Source of the DNA: Vibrio chagasii
Lineage (GTDB): Bacteria > Pseudomonadota > Gammaproteobacteria > Enterobacterales > Vibrionaceae
NCBI RefSeq assembly: GCF_002954585.1
Contig: NZ_MSCI01000001.1
Location: forward strand, 1-64,000
Direction: 5' to 3'
DNA: 64,000 nt
This document shows, piece after piece, positions 55,415 through 64,000 of the stretch. How positions within the stretch are numbered: the first letter of the stretch is position 1; each line of letters begins with the position of its first letter. The translations under genes were made by a program, and so were the position numbers. The notes below the pieces were generated by a model. That model was given only the letters and a program-made list of their open reading frames with translations, had not been told where the DNA came from and did not search any database.

Positions 55415-57052
55415 ATGAGTTTTACCTCCCTTGGCCTTTCAGAACCAATCCTTAAAGCTATTGAAGCACAAGGTTACGATAAGCCATCACCAATCCAAGA
55501 GAAAGCCGTGCCAGCTGTCCTGACGGGCAAAGATGTAATGGCCGCTGCTCAAACAGGGACAGGTAAAACTGCTGGCTTCACGCTACCTATTCTTGAATTG
55601 CTGTCAAAAGGCCCTCGTGTTCGTCAGAACCAAGTGCGCGCATTAGTATTAACACCGACTCGTGAACTTGCTGCACAGGTGAATGGCAGTGTTGTTAAGT
55701 ACGGTATCAATCTACCTTTGACTTCGAGTGTTGTATTCGGTGGCGTAAAAATTAACCCTCAGATGCAAAAACTGCGTAAAGGCAGTGATGTGCTGGTGGC
55801 AACACCGGGTCGCTTGCTTGATCTATACAACCAAAATGCTGTGCGTTTCGATCAACTTGAGATCCTAGTCCTAGATGAAGCGGACCGTATGCTAGACATG
55901 GGTTTTATCCGCGATATTCGTAAGATCTTGGCTTTCTTACCTAAGAAACGTCAGAACCTACTGTTCTCTGCAACCTTCTCTGATGATATCCGCAACCTAG
56001 CGAAAGGCTTGGTTAATAACCCGGTTGAAATCTCAGTAAGCCCTGCAAACTCAGCGGCGAAAACGGTTGAGCAGAGCATCTACCCAGTCGATAAGAAGAG
56101 AAAGAGCCCAATGCTTGCGAAGCTGATCAAAGACAATGATTGGCGTCAGGTGTTGGTATTTAGCAAAACTAAGCACGGTGCTAATAAGCTAGCTCGTTTC
56201 CTAGATGAACAAGGCATTACTGCTGCACCTATTCATGGTAACAAGAGCCAGGGCGCTCGTACTAAAGCGCTAGAGAACTTCAAAACAGGTAAGGTTCGAG
56301 TATTGGTTGCAACTGATATTGCGGCTCGCGGTATTGATATCCCACAATTACCTCAAGTGGTTAACTTTGACCTTCCACACGTATCAGAAGACTATGTACA
56401 CCGCATCGGCCGTACAGGCCGTGCTGGTGAAGTTGGTAAAGCAATTTCATTGGTTTGTGCAGATGAAGTTGGTGAGCTTTTCGCAATTGAGCGCTTAATC
56501 CAGCAAGTGTTAGAGCGTCGCGAGCTGGAAGGTTTCTCGCCAGTTAATAAGCTACCTGAGTCTCGCTTGGATACGCGTCCAATTAAGCCTAAAAAGCCGA
56601 AGAAAGCGAAACAACCACGTGAACATGTGGATGGCCAACGCTCGGGTGATAATGCTCGCGGTCATAAGCCTGCAGGCAAGAACAAGCGCCATGTACCAGG
56701 TACAGGTTCTGCGCCAAAACGTAAACCTACACGCGCTAGGAAGCCAGCTGAAAACGGTTCAACTGCTGCGGGTGAAGAGAAGTCAGTAAGAAATAATGGC
56801 AGTAACTTCAAGCCTGGGAATACAGGTAAGAAGCCAGCTTCGAACCAATCTAATTCACCAAGCCACTCGGGTTCACAGAGTCGTTCAGGTTCAAAAAACA
56901 ACCAAGGTAAGCCGACAAGCTCTGGCAAGGCGAAGAAGTCTGGATACGGTGGTAGTTACGGACCGAGTAAGTCATCAAACAAGCCATCAACAAATAAGCC
57001 TTCGGCGAATAAACCGTCTCGTTCTCGCTCGAAGCCAGCATCTCAAAAGTAA
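55415..57052 (+). CDS. rhlE: DEAD-box RNA helicase, RhlE-type
   Basis: A 545-residue helicase. Q motif [10 protein letters not shown], motif I AQTGTGKT (45-52), Ia PTRELA, II DEAD (154-157), III SAT (185-187), [15 protein letters not shown] and [12 protein letters not shown]. The tail from about 390 is basic and low in complexity (Lys, Ser, Asn, Pro, Gly rich), as in RhlE-like proteins that bind RNA non-specifically. The start [13 protein letters not shown] is the family N-terminus; the frame is open 14 codons upstream. It remodels rRNA or mRNA, often at low temperature. A terminator follows, then qrr. Confidence 0.92.
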   Translation: MSFTSLGLSEPILKAIEAQGYDKPSPIQEKAVPAVLTGKDVMAAAQTGTGKTAGFTLPILELLSKGPRVRQNQVRALVLTPTRELAAQVNGSVVKYGINLPLTSSVVFGGVKINPQMQKLRKGSDVLVATPGRLLDLYNQNAVRFDQLEILVLDEADRMLDMGFIRDIRKILAFLPKKRQNLLFSATFSDDIRNLAKGLVNNPVEISVSPANSAAKTVEQSIYPVDKKRKSPMLAKLIKDNDWRQVLVFSKTKHGANKLARFLDEQGITAAPIHGNKSQGARTKALENFKTGKVRVLVATDIAARGIDIPQLPQVVNFDLPHVSEDYVHRIGRTGRAGEVGKAISLVCADEVGELFAIERLIQQVLERRELEGFSPVNKLPESRLDTRPIKPKKPKKAKQPREHVDGQRSGDNARGHKPAGKNKRHVPGTGSAPKRKPTRARKPAENGSTAAGEEKSVRNNGSNFKPGNTGKKPASNQSNSPSHSGSQSRSGSKNNQGKPTSSGKAKKSGYGGSYGPSKSSNKPSTNKPSANKPSRSRSKPASQK

Positions 57053-57135
57053 AACTAGCACTATATGAACTGAGGGGAGGGCGCTAAGCTGAGCGTCGTT
57101 CCTGGGAAACATCTCCAGTCTCTTTAGAATCGAAT

Positions 57136-57168
57136 AAACGCGAATATTGAGTATCAATGTTCGCGTTT
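57136..57168 (+). terminator. Terminator after rhlE
   Basis: The stem AAACGCGAA / TTCGCGTTT, with an inner ATTGA/TCAAT pair, is followed by T-run. Confidence 0.88.
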
Positions 57169-57311
57169 TTTTATACATGATGTTTTGAAAAGGAGAGAGC
57201 TGGTGGAGGCTAAACCTATTGAATAAACTAAAAACAGTGATTTGACTCAAGGGTAACCAATTTTTAATGATTGTTTAATAACAACATAATCACTAGCGTT
57301 TTTGTTGTTAT

Positions 57312-57415
57312 TTGCAATTTGCAATTCCAGTTTGCAAAACAAACAGGAATTTACGGCTAATACGTGTCCAGATGCGTAGTAAATAGGTGTTTTAAAAGTT
57401 GGCACGTATGCTGCA
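57312..57415 (+). promoter_or_regulatory. LuxO-type upstream sites and sigma-54 promoter of qrr
   Basis: TTGCAATTTGCAA at 57312-57324 matches the known LuxO upstream site of qrr genes; a second TTTGCAAAAC lies at 57331-57340. The sigma-54 promoter has TTGGCACG (57400-57407, -24 GG at 57401-57402) and CTGCA (-12 GC at 57413-57414), with exact 12-bp spacing. This architecture is diagnostic for phospho-LuxO activation of qrr. Confidence 0.93.
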
Positions 57416-57425
57416 TTGTTATAGG

Positions 57426-57533
57426 TGACCCTTCTTAAGCCGAGGGTCACCTAGCCAACTGACGTTGTTAGTGAACCTTTATTGTTCACACAAAATATAT
57501 GACCAATCGCCCTTTTGTGATTGGTTTTTTTTT
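57426..57533 (+). ncRNA. qrr: Qrr quorum-sensing regulatory sRNA
   Basis: About 108 nt. It starts with hairpin TGACCC...GGGTCA (57426 onward), then carries the conserved Qrr core AGCCAACTGACGTTGTTAGT that pairs with targets such as luxR-type (hapR), luxO and aphA mRNAs. The terminator CCAATC / GATTGG with T9 ends at 57533. The sigma-54 promoter and LuxO-type sites lie upstream. Qrr RNAs, with Hfq, set the low-cell-density state. Which of the several qrr paralogues this is cannot be told; luxO, next to qrr1 in other Vibrio, is absent here, so it is probably not qrr1. Confidence 0.95.
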
Positions 57534-57691
57534 GCCTGAATTTGAGGTTCTATTTTTGTTTTACTTCTTACTCTCTTCCAAAACCAAGCAAACCGAATTA
57601 TCCATTAACCCTGATTAGCTCGCTCAACTTTGCTAAGCAAAACAAGCAGAGCATGAATACTAAGATCCATGCTCTACTGGTTTCGCTATTA

Positions 57692-59206
57692 TCACTCACC
57701 GCACTTTGAATAACAGCTTGGTTGGCGTGGGCACTCTCCGCCTCTGGAGCAGATAAGCCTCGCCTCTGTTTCAATCCCACGTTCAATCCAATTTATATTT
57801 AGAATCTTGGCTATTGTCGTGAGATCTTTCTTGATGTTACGTGGGATAGCTACAGAGCCGCCATTATTAACGCATGAAGCCTTAAGCTGCTCTGCTATTT
57901 CTCTTGAATTACCGCCTTGGGCATCAATCGCAGGGTTGAGGTCTATGCCTGCACACAATACGCGATTGTTACCCGCTGGATCCGTCATATTGATGGATTC
58001 ACAACAGTAGATTCTTGGCTCCTCTCCCACATTCAAAATGGAGATTTGAGCCGAGCTACCCGCACGGGGCTCAGATAATCGACGGAACACAGCCCAATGT
58101 TGACATGGGTCGGCGACCGTTCTCATATTTCCCCAAGGCAGTGGAATCCCGTTCCCGCGGTATACGGCCTTGAGTTTCCCCGGTCCATAAGCATCAAAGT
58201 AGTGCCAGTGAGGGTAGGGCGATACTACCGTCATTCGACGCATCGCAACAGAGGGGGAAACCCCTGCTCTTTTGTGAACGTCGATTTCATAACCGGTACG
58301 GTCAAGTAACTGTCTGAATGGAACTTTAGGGCACAGTAGCGCTCCAGCAAAGAAGCTGGATTCAAAATCTCGCCATGCTTGCAAAATATCTTGAGAGTTG
58401 AGTTGGGAGGAGCCTGACACTTGAGTGTCGTCCCATGTGTTGTTATTACCAACAGACAACACACTCTTTAACCCTTCTTTGCTATGCAAAATGCAATGGC
58501 CGATGTAAACCGACAAGTCGTATTTCAAACGCGTTGGATACTCTTTGAGGATTTCATTTAAGAAGATGGTGCTAGGCGGTTCAAAGAAGGACGTTACCAA
58601 CTGTTTGGCGTTGATTCCAAGTTCATCGACTACATCTTGCGGTGTACGTGTTACCCAGCGGATGTTGATTCCGAGGCTTCTAGCGATGTCTATCAGGTCT
58701 TCTATGTTGAGGTTGAGTCGTTTTAGGCCTACCTCTTCAGCAGCGCGTTCAAGGTCAGGGAAGTGGTTCTGGTGGCTCTCTTGGTGGGCTCTAATTAATA
58801 GATGCGCGAATTGCCGCCCAGAGATACCTGTTTGTGACAACATCTCTGGTATCGCAATTTGCAGGATGTCGTTAGAGAAAAGGAAGCTAGGCTCAAGAGC
58901 CATACCGCTAATCCCGCCTCGATTACCTTTGTCGGGAGCAATGGCCTGCTGTTCTGATTCATCGTCAAGAAACCATGTTGGGCTCTTTTGGAAGACCTGA
59001 GCAATCACTTCAAGCATATCGATGCTTGGGACTCGCTTTCCACGTTCAATCATAGAGAGGTAAGAAACGGAAGGTGCATACTCTGGGTTGATTCTAATAC
59101 AACGCGCAGACAGATCTTCCATCGTTAAATGGTTACGCTTCCTAAGGTTACGTATCTTGGTACCTAGAAAATGTGACTGACGAACTAAACTTTTTGACAA
59201 GGCCAT
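57692..59206 (-). CDS. XRE-type regulator with DUF3612 domain (ScfR/PrpR-like)
   Basis: A 504-residue regulator. The N-terminal XRE HTH is IRNLRKRNHLTMEDLSARCIRIN, then VSYLSMIERGKRVPSIDMLEVIAQVF. The middle contains a peptidase-like IrrE remnant-type region, and the C-terminal Cys-rich block (RLICSRGGECPRQPSCYSKCG) is typical of short-chain fatty acyl-CoA regulators (ScfR/PrpR/RamB relatives) and of the Vibrio DUF3612 group. Its own upstream region holds three spaced repeats. The start is the ATG at 59206; the frame opens at GTG 59221. It is divergent from the gene at 59391. RamB-type relatives control glyoxylate-cycle genes. Confidence 0.85.
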   Translation of the reverse strand: MALSKSLVRQSHFLGTKIRNLRKRNHLTMEDLSARCIRINPEYAPSVSYLSMIERGKRVPSIDMLEVIAQVFQKSPTWFLDDESEQQAIAPDKGNRGGISGMALEPSFLFSNDILQIAIPEMLSQTGISGRQFAHLLIRAHQESHQNHFPDLERAAEEVGLKRLNLNIEDLIDIARSLGINIRWVTRTPQDVVDELGINAKQLVTSFFEPPSTIFLNEILKEYPTRLKYDLSVYIGHCILHSKEGLKSVLSVGNNNTWDDTQVSGSSQLNSQDILQAWRDFESSFFAGALLCPKVPFRQLLDRTGYEIDVHKRAGVSPSVAMRRMTVVSPYPHWHYFDAYGPGKLKAVYRGNGIPLPWGNMRTVADPCQHWAVFRRLSEPRAGSSAQISILNVGEEPRIYCCESINMTDPAGNNRVLCAGIDLNPAIDAQGGNSREIAEQLKASCVNNGGSVAIPRNIKKDLTTIAKILNINWIERGIETEARLICSRGGECPRQPSCYSKCGE

Positions 59207-59208
59207 AT

Positions 59209-59246
59209 TTGTAAAATTCACATTGTAAAATTTTTGTTGTCAAATT
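59209..59246. repeat. Three direct repeats with 14-bp period (probable operator)
   Basis: TTGTAAAATT at 59209-59218, TTGTAAAATT at 59223-59232 and TTGTCAAATT at 59237-59246 are spaced exactly 14 bp apart. They lie immediately upstream of the DUF3612 regulator's ATG, in the divergent region with the gene at 59391. A weaker ATGTAAAAAA follows at 59249. Autoregulation is inferred. Confidence 0.75.
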
Positions 59247-59390
59247 GTATGTAAAAAAGCGCTAATCTACAAACTAAGCAATTCACAAAACGATAAATAA
59301 GTTAATCGTTCGTTTGGAATAATTGCTCTAGGACTCATTTTTGCGTTAAAAATCGGTGGTTTTCACCGGACTAGTCAAGAGGGAAAGACT

Positions 59391-59990
59391 ATGAATATGC
59401 TTACATTCGATAAAACAGAAATCCAAAAACAATCAAAGCCATTTATCGCTGAAGCTGTCTTTGCCGTGGAGACAATCAGTGCAAACCAGCAAAATGAGAA
59501 ACAAGTGAAAGCAAAGCAACTGCTTGACCGTCTATTTCCTCTTGAGCATGGCTCTCACCAAGACGTAACGAGCTACGTAGTCGATTACCGTCATATCATG
59601 GCTTACTTCAAAGACGGACAGCATAGCGGCCTAAAACACCCTAAGCACTTTGTAGCCTACATGGGTGAGAAGAGCGACCCTGATTCAATCTTGTTCCGTG
59701 ATGGTAGCGGAAGTCACTTAGAAGTGATGTTTGGTTGTCACAAAGGTACTGGCTGCATTGAACTGGTAGAGATTGATGATATCCAATTGGAATCTTGCAC
59801 GACATTCGGTCAAGCTCCAACTGAAGCAACGAATACGACTTTACAACAAGAAACTATTGCTGCGATGCGCCACTGGATCAGCCTAGTTAAAGGCGATGAA
59901 AAGGGTAAGCCAAAGGCGTGCAGTGAAGATAAAGAATTTAGAGCAAAAAGTGGTGAAGACTACTGCCTTAACTACTGCTTCCAAATTTAA
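59391..59990 (+). CDS. Hypothetical protein, weakly malate-synthase-like segment
   Basis: A 199-residue cytoplasmic protein with a strong ribosome site AGAGGGAAAG. Residues about 85-165 (DPDSILFRDGSGSHLEVMF, IELVEIDDIQLES, MRHWISLVKGD) recall a stretch of malate synthase G (DPS-IL-x-x-x-G-x-H-E, then RNWLGLMKGD), but the enzyme's catalytic barrel is absent. The C-terminus has three Cys (KACSEDKEF, EDYCLNYCF). I do not recognise the function. It is divergent from a DUF3612 regulator, a relative of glyoxylate-pathway regulators, and may be its target. The link to malate synthase is weak. Confidence 0.65.
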   Translation: MNMLTFDKTEIQKQSKPFIAEAVFAVETISANQQNEKQVKAKQLLDRLFPLEHGSHQDVTSYVVDYRHIMAYFKDGQHSGLKHPKHFVAYMGEKSDPDSILFRDGSGSHLEVMFGCHKGTGCIELVEIDDIQLESCTTFGQAPTEATNTTLQQETIAAMRHWISLVKGDEKGKPKACSEDKEFRAKSGEDYCLNYCFQI

Positions 59991-60017
59991 AGCCTAGTTC
60001 TCAGAACACAGTAAAAA

Positions 60018-60048
60018 AAAGCCCCAAAGGTAACGCCTTTGGGGCTTT
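60018..60048 (+). terminator. Terminator after the gene at 59391
   Basis: The perfect 13-bp stem AAAGCCCCAAAGG / CCTTTGGGGCTTT with a short loop. A-run on the left and T-rich on the right. It may serve both convergent genes. Confidence 0.93.
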
Positions 60049-60109
60049 CTAGTTTTAATTAGTATTCACCACGCGTATTTGGCTTCAATCGCCGAGCAAG
60101 TGATTGTCT

Positions 60110-61126
60110 TTAAAGTGGCATAACGCGATTACGGCCGAGTGTTTTGGCTTCGTAAAGCAACTTATCTGCGCGTTCAATCAATGAATGTGGTGACTCTCCA
60201 GGTTCAAGTTCAGCCACACCGAAAGAAGCAGTAATATTTCCGACTTGTTCACCACTGCGACGGTCTTTAATCGATAGCTTCTCTAACGAACGACGGTTAG
60301 TGTCAGCCAGTTGGCGTGCGATGCGTACTGATTTATTCGGCACAATCAGTGCAAATTCTTCACCGCCAAAGCGATAAGCAGAAATGCCTTCACGGCAACT
60401 TAGCTTGAGTTTACGAGCGATGCCTTTTAGAACCATGTCGCCAAATAGGTGACCATAGGTGTCGTTGAAGTTCTTAAAATGGTCGATGTCGAGGAGAATC
60501 AAACAAAGAGACTGGTTCGCTTCGCAGAGCGTTTCTAAGTCGCGGTCGAAAGAGCGACGGTTGTATAGGGTGGTGGTGCTGTCAAATAGTGCGTCTTTCT
60601 GTACTTCAACAAGCTGGCTTTTGAGCTTAGAGATTTCAGAGGTCGCTGAGTTGAGCTGAGAATTCAAGAATTGAGTTGAATGACGGATGTTTCGAGACTC
60701 AGAAACAAGCTGACGTACTAGAGACATCACCTCGTCGATAGAGAGGCTTTCATTTTCCACACGAGACAGATCCTCAAAGCTCTTATCGATCATATCCGAG
60801 AAAGCCGAAGTATCCGTCAGAGTATCATTCATCGAGTTTGATAGTTCAGATACCAATAGTTCCAAGTTAGCGCGCAGATCATTGATATTGGTTTCTGATT
60901 TGCTGGCAACGTAATTGTTGTAAAGTTGTTCACCAACAGCAGGAGGGCAGATGCCATAATGCTCCAGCACGCCATCCATCTCTTTAGTCAGTTGCGGAAT
61001 CGCATTATCGACATAGGTGTACCAAAGGGCGTAATTTGCAGGTGTGGTCGACACCCTGTTCTTCATCATAAGAGGCACCGCTTTCTTTAGATTAGCGGTG
61101 GATTTCTGAAATTCGTCTTTGTTCAT
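60110..61126 (-). CDS. Diguanylate cyclase (GGEEF) with N-terminal helical domain
   Basis: A 338-residue cytoplasmic protein. The N-terminal 160 residues are helical with a Trp/Tyr-rich ALWYTYVDNAIPQLTKEMD. The C-terminal GGDEF-type domain has TTLYNRRSFDRD, LLDIDHFKNFNDTYGHLFGD and RFGGEEF (GGEEF is active). The RxxD inhibitory site is not obvious. The start MNKDEFQ is chosen; the frame is open 12 codons upstream. The 370 bp between it and the cold-shock gene's terminator hold no gene. Confidence 0.9.
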   Translation of the reverse strand: MNKDEFQKSTANLKKAVPLMMKNRVSTTPANYALWYTYVDNAIPQLTKEMDGVLEHYGICPPAVGEQLYNNYVASKSETNINDLRANLELLVSELSNSMNDTLTDTSAFSDMIDKSFEDLSRVENESLSIDEVMSLVRQLVSESRNIRHSTQFLNSQLNSATSEISKLKSQLVEVQKDALFDSTTTLYNRRSFDRDLETLCEANQSLCLILLDIDHFKNFNDTYGHLFGDMVLKGIARKLKLSCREGISAYRFGGEEFALIVPNKSVRIARQLADTNRRSLEKLSIKDRRSGEQVGNITASFGVAELEPGESPHSLIERADKLLYEAKTLGRNRVMPL

Positions 61127-61496
61127 TATTTTTACTGCAGATATCAAACCAACTAAAGCCACTTGTGGACAAGGTTAGCGGATTTCGAGGAGCTTTGCTT
61201 TAAAAATTATATAATTAATGGATGAGGGTTGGATAAATTACTCATTTTTATTATGCATATCGATTGCGTACTTATAACGGCGATCTAATGGATTGTTCTT
61301 TAACCATATTTTGAGTTATTCACTTTGCAACAGCGATGTAGATAGCAGAACCAAAGCTAGGCAAGGATTTGGAGAAATGACGCTTTATGTGGGTGAGCCA
61401 AAGTGAGTTCGTTTGTTAGAACTGCGAGTGATTTAAGCGTGGGGTAGAGGAAGCGCTCAGCAGTAGGAGGGAGGCAGAAACTTTTCGACAGATACA

Positions 61497-61528
61497 AAAA
61501 AGCGCCGATAAAAATCAGCGCTTTAAAA
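61497..61528 (-). terminator. Terminator of the cold-shock gene
   Basis: Read on the minus strand: AAAGCGCTGAT / ATCGGCGCTTT (one G-U pair) followed by T6. It lies 20 bp past the stop. Confidence 0.9.
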
Positions 61529-61548
61529 TTCTTTTTAGCTAATGCTAA

Positions 61549-61761
61549 TTATTGAGCAACAACGTTTGCTGCTTGTAGGCCTTTTTGACCGTTTTCAACT
61601 TCGAAAGAAACCTTTTGGCCTTCTTTCAGAGTTTTGAAACCTTCAGAAACGATAGCACGGAAGTGTACGAATACGTCAGCGCCGCCGTTGTCTTGAGAAA
61701 TGAAGCCGAAACCTTTCTCTTCGTTAAACCATTTTACAGTGCCAGTATTTGTGTTAGACAT
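61549..61761 (-). CDS. Cold-shock protein, CspA family
   Basis: A 70-residue CSD protein: [15 protein letters not shown] (RNP1) and VFVHFRAI (RNP2), full OB-fold ending LQAANVVAQ. It binds single-stranded RNA/DNA and melts RNA structure. The ATG at 61761 ([12 protein letters not shown]) has AAGGGACAAATT-type ribosome site; an ATG six codons earlier is less suitable. Transcribed alone with a long leader. Confidence 0.95.
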   Translation of the reverse strand: MSNTNTGTVKWFNEEKGFGFISQDNGGADVFVHFRAIVSEGFKTLKEGQKVSFEVENGQKGLQAANVVAQ

Positions 61762-62123
61762 AATTTGTCCCTTATTCATAAATTTTCTAAATTGTTGATT
61801 GCATTCAATGCAATGCGCTGATAATTGAATTATTTAATATTGCTAAGAAATAAGGAAAAACTACTTACAAAAACGGGTAACGATTTTACATGTCAATTTT
61901 TTACTATTCATCTAACTTAAATAACTCCGGCTAACAGAGCGAGTGCATGTTAACACAGTCTTTCGAGATGTACACACATTGATTGCGAAATCAGTGTTTT
62001 TTTTGTCATACCGTGCGAATCCACAAAAAACACACTGAATTAGTGATAGTTTTATTGCTTCGCACAACACAACAAAAGGAAGCATCTCAGCTTCCTTTTA
62101 TTCGATCATAATTATAGACGATA
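61762..62123. promoter_or_regulatory. Cold-shock gene leader and codA downstream spacer
   Basis: The minus strand has TTGACA at 61891-61896, a good -35, giving a leader of roughly 100 bp. Such long leaders are usual for csp genes. A 15-bp palindrome-like TTGCATT-N-AATGCAA lies at about 61798-61812 in the leader. A plus-oriented hairpin CATTGATT / AATCAGTG followed by T8 (61979-62006) also lies here, with no visible plus-strand gene before it. Confidence 0.45.
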
Positions 62124-63401
62124 TTAGCGTTTAAAGCTTACATCTTCCGTTTTATCTAGATTAATTTTGGTCTTTGCTGGTTGTGTCTCTGCGATCACTT
62201 TACCGTGACGTACTGAGTACTGCACAGGCACTTGACGACGTACTGCATCAAAACCGTTTTCAGCAGGAAGAATCAGTAGGCTACCAGGCTTGCCTTCTTC
62301 GATACCGTAGTTGTCTTGGATGTTCAGTGTGCGAGCAGAGTTTTTGCTAATCAAATCAAGCGAGTTGTTGATTTGGTCGTAGCCCATAACTTGAGTCACA
62401 TGCAGGCCCATATGCAGTACTTGAAGCATGTTTGCTGTGCCTAGTGGGTACCATGGGTCAAAGACATCATCGTGGCCAAAACAAACGTTGATGTTGGCAG
62501 CGAGCATCTCTTTCACGCGAGTTACGCCACGACGTTTAGGGTAATCATCGAAACGACCTTGTAAGTGAATGTTCACTAACGGGTTTGCAACGAAGTTGAT
62601 GCCAGACATTTTCAGCAGGCGGAATAGGCGAGATGCGTAAGCACCATTGTAAGAGCCCATCGCTGTTGTATGGCTTGCTGTTACCTTTTCACCCATTTCG
62701 AACTTGTGAGCTAGGGCTGCAAGTGTCTCAAGAAAACGAGATTGCTCGTCATCGATTTCATCACAGTGAACGTCAATCAAGCAGTTGTATTTACGTGCAA
62801 GTTCAAATACATAGTGTAATGATTCAACACCGTATTCACGAGTGAACTCAAAGTGTGGAATAGCACCGATAACATCCGCACCGATCTTCACCGCTTCTTC
62901 TAGAAGTTCTTTGCCGTTCGGATAAGAAAGAATGCCTTCTTGAGGGAATGCAACGATCTGGATGTCGACCCATTCTTTCATCTCTTCACGCACTTCAACC
63001 ATCGCTTTTAACGCGACTAACGTTGGGTCAGACACGTCTACGTGAGTACGAACGTGTTGAACACCGTTGGCAATTTGCCATTTCAGAGTTTGCTTCGCAC
63101 GTGACTTAACATCTTCAATTGAAAGCAGTTCTTTACGCTCCGCCCAACGCTCAATACCTTCAAATAAGGTACCAGAGATATTCCAGTTAGGCTCACCAGC
63201 TGTCTGAGTTGTGTCTAGGTGAATGTGCGGCTCACAGAAAGGAGAAACCGCAATGCCGCCTTGTGCATCAAGAGTTTCGCCCTGATGGTTGATTTGCGCG
63301 TCATTATCGAGAATGCGAGAAAATTGACCATTTTCAACCAGAATCTGTTTCAAGCCTTCTTGGTCTTGAAGTTTTGCGTTCTTGATTAATAAGGTTGTCA
63401 T
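62124..63401 (-). CDS. codA: Cytosine deaminase
   Basis: A 425-residue amidohydrolase matching E. coli CodA (427). Metal ligands are His59 and His61 in EPHIHLD, His in IDVHCDE and Asp in [12 protein letters not shown]. It deaminates cytosine to uracil. It follows codB with a 9-bp gap, forming the codBA operon for cytosine salvage. Confidence 0.96.
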   Translation of the reverse strand: MTTLLIKNAKLQDQEGLKQILVENGQFSRILDNDAQINHQGETLDAQGGIAVSPFCEPHIHLDTTQTAGEPNWNISGTLFEGIERWAERKELLSIEDVKSRAKQTLKWQIANGVQHVRTHVDVSDPTLVALKAMVEVREEMKEWVDIQIVAFPQEGILSYPNGKELLEEAVKIGADVIGAIPHFEFTREYGVESLHYVFELARKYNCLIDVHCDEIDDEQSRFLETLAALAHKFEMGEKVTASHTTAMGSYNGAYASRLFRLLKMSGINFVANPLVNIHLQGRFDDYPKRRGVTRVKEMLAANINVCFGHDDVFDPWYPLGTANMLQVLHMGLHVTQVMGYDQINNSLDLISKNSARTLNIQDNYGIEEGKPGSLLILPAENGFDAVRRQVPVQYSVRHGKVIAETQPAKTKINLDKTEDVSFKR

Positions 63402-63410
63402 AGTGTGTCC

Positions 63411-64000
63411 TTAAGCGGCCTGAGATTTCAGAGCTTTTTTATTCAATAGAGGGTTTAGCACTAGGTAACTGATAGCACCGCCTAATACTGCGTTCAATGG
63501 AACAACGCCAGGAAGGAAGTGACCTGCTGCTACGCCTGTTGCAACCGCGATAATGCCAGCCCAGTTAACGGTTTGGAACTCCGCATTTGCAAAATCTTTG
63601 TAACGCTTACGGTTCGCGAAGAAGTCAGCGATGATTACGCCACCAATTGGTGGAATCGCTAGCGAAAGGAACGTTAGCCAGCCAACGAAGTTGTTGTATA
63701 ACCAAAGCGCGAAAATGGTACCGATAATGCCGTTGATGATAGACATTGTAGTACTTGAGCGACCGGTGATGTTTGAGAAGCCTAGACCTGATGCGTACAG
63801 TGCGTTTTCGTTAGTCGTCCAGATGTTTAAACCTAGGACGATAATCGCCGGAAGTAGAAGACCTTGTGCGATCATAACATCAGAAATATCAGCTTGGCCT
63901 GTAGCAGCAGCACCGGCTGCACCGAAGATGAACATCAGTGAGTTACCGATGAAAAATGCGACCATAGTAATGAGTACCGCACTTGCTGGTTTCTTACCGA
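63411..64000 (-). CDS. codB: Cytosine permease, C-terminal part (runs off the window)
   Basis: The last about 196 residues of CodB (usual length near 420) are present; the frame continues past base 64000. Visible membrane segments include IAQGLLLPAIIVLGLNIW, IINGIIGTIFALWLYNN, WLTFLSLAIPPIGGVIIADFF and WAGIIAVATGVAAGHFLPG. Characteristic TTNENALYASGLGFSN. It imports cytosine with H+ or Na+. First gene of the codBA operon. Confidence 0.93.
   Translation of the reverse strand, partial: GKKPASAVLITMVAFFIGNSLMFIFGAAGAAATGQADISDVMIAQGLLLPAIIVLGLNIWTTNENALYASGLGFSNITGRSSTTMSIINGIIGTIFALWLYNNFVGWLTFLSLAIPPIGGVIIADFFANRKRYKDFANAEFQTVNWAGIIAVATGVAAGHFLPGVVPLNAVLGGAISYLVLNPLLNKKALKSQAA

Noticed and set aside
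57247..57450. 67-codon minus-strand frame overlapping the qrr promoter and 5' end
   Set aside because: It is antisense to a well-supported sRNA and its control region; no ribosome site.
1..64000. Mobile elements, prophage, CRISPR or defence island
   Set aside because: No transposase, integrase, capsid, Cas or restriction genes were found, and no regularly spaced repeat array.

Overview
The window looks like chromosomal DNA of a Vibrio, probably from the Splendidus clade or a close relative. The evidence is a Qrr quorum-sensing sRNA with LuxO-type upstream sites and a sigma-54 promoter, proteins of families I associate with Vibrio (DUF3541, a DUF3612 XRE regulator, PpsR/PpsA, SgrR), many cyclic-di-GMP enzymes, moderate GC content, and an rRNA operon ending in 5S and tRNA-Ser. 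There is no phage, insertion sequence or CRISPR array. This is core or near-core genome with several decayed genes.

Layout. 1-543 is the end of an rRNA operon (23S 3' end, 5S, tRNA-Ser-UGA, terminator), followed by about 700 bp without genes. 1.2-8.2 kb holds a MATE exporter, a broken RelA/SpoT-like gene, the divergent ppsA/ppsR pair (PEP synthase and its regulator) and glutaredoxin 2. 8.5-16.2 kb holds enzymes and envelope genes (oxidoreductase, GNAT plus L,D-transpeptidase, TauE-type permease, glycerophosphodiesterase, 2OG oxygenase, MBL-fold hydrolase) and rimK with a retropepsin-like partner. 16.4-18.6 kb holds sgrR and, divergent from it, a candidate SgrS-type dual-function sRNA containing a 32-codon SgrT-like frame. 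18.6-29.4 kb holds a chemoreceptor, a lipid-type MBL protein, a MarR regulator with twin 17-bp palindromes facing a DUF3861 gene, a hydratase gene cut by an in-frame TGA, a MetJ-box-controlled NhaC-type transporter (probably the methionine transporter MetT), two AraC regulators and two hydrolases.

29.5-45.6 kb holds a pseudouridine synthase, a Nudix hydrolase, a stand-alone deaminase, a nucleotidyltransferase gene frameshifted near its start, a GntR-ABC transporter operon, a decayed outer-membrane protein gene, a GGDEF-EAL protein, a two-component system, a GNAT enzyme and an HD-GYP protein. 45.7-53.6 kb holds an ascorbate-type PTS (IIB-IIC-IIA), a nucleoside transporter with a structured leader and a 39-codon upstream frame, a methyltransferase and a DUF3541 protein. 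53.9-64 kb holds a CHASE-type diguanylate cyclase, an RhlE helicase, the qrr gene, a DUF3612 regulator with three 14-bp-spaced operator repeats, another diguanylate cyclase, a cold-shock gene and the codBA cytosine operon, which runs off the window.

Themes. Carbon flow recurs: PpsA/PpsR, SgrR with candidate SgrS/T, PTS, and a DUF3612 regulator related to short-chain fatty acid or glyoxylate regulators. Cyclic-di-GMP turnover recurs too, with three GGDEF proteins (one also EAL) and one HD-GYP. Two sRNA loci (qrr and the SgrS-like one) and a structured leader make regulatory RNA the most interesting layer here. All assignments are by reading the sequence; no database search was run.
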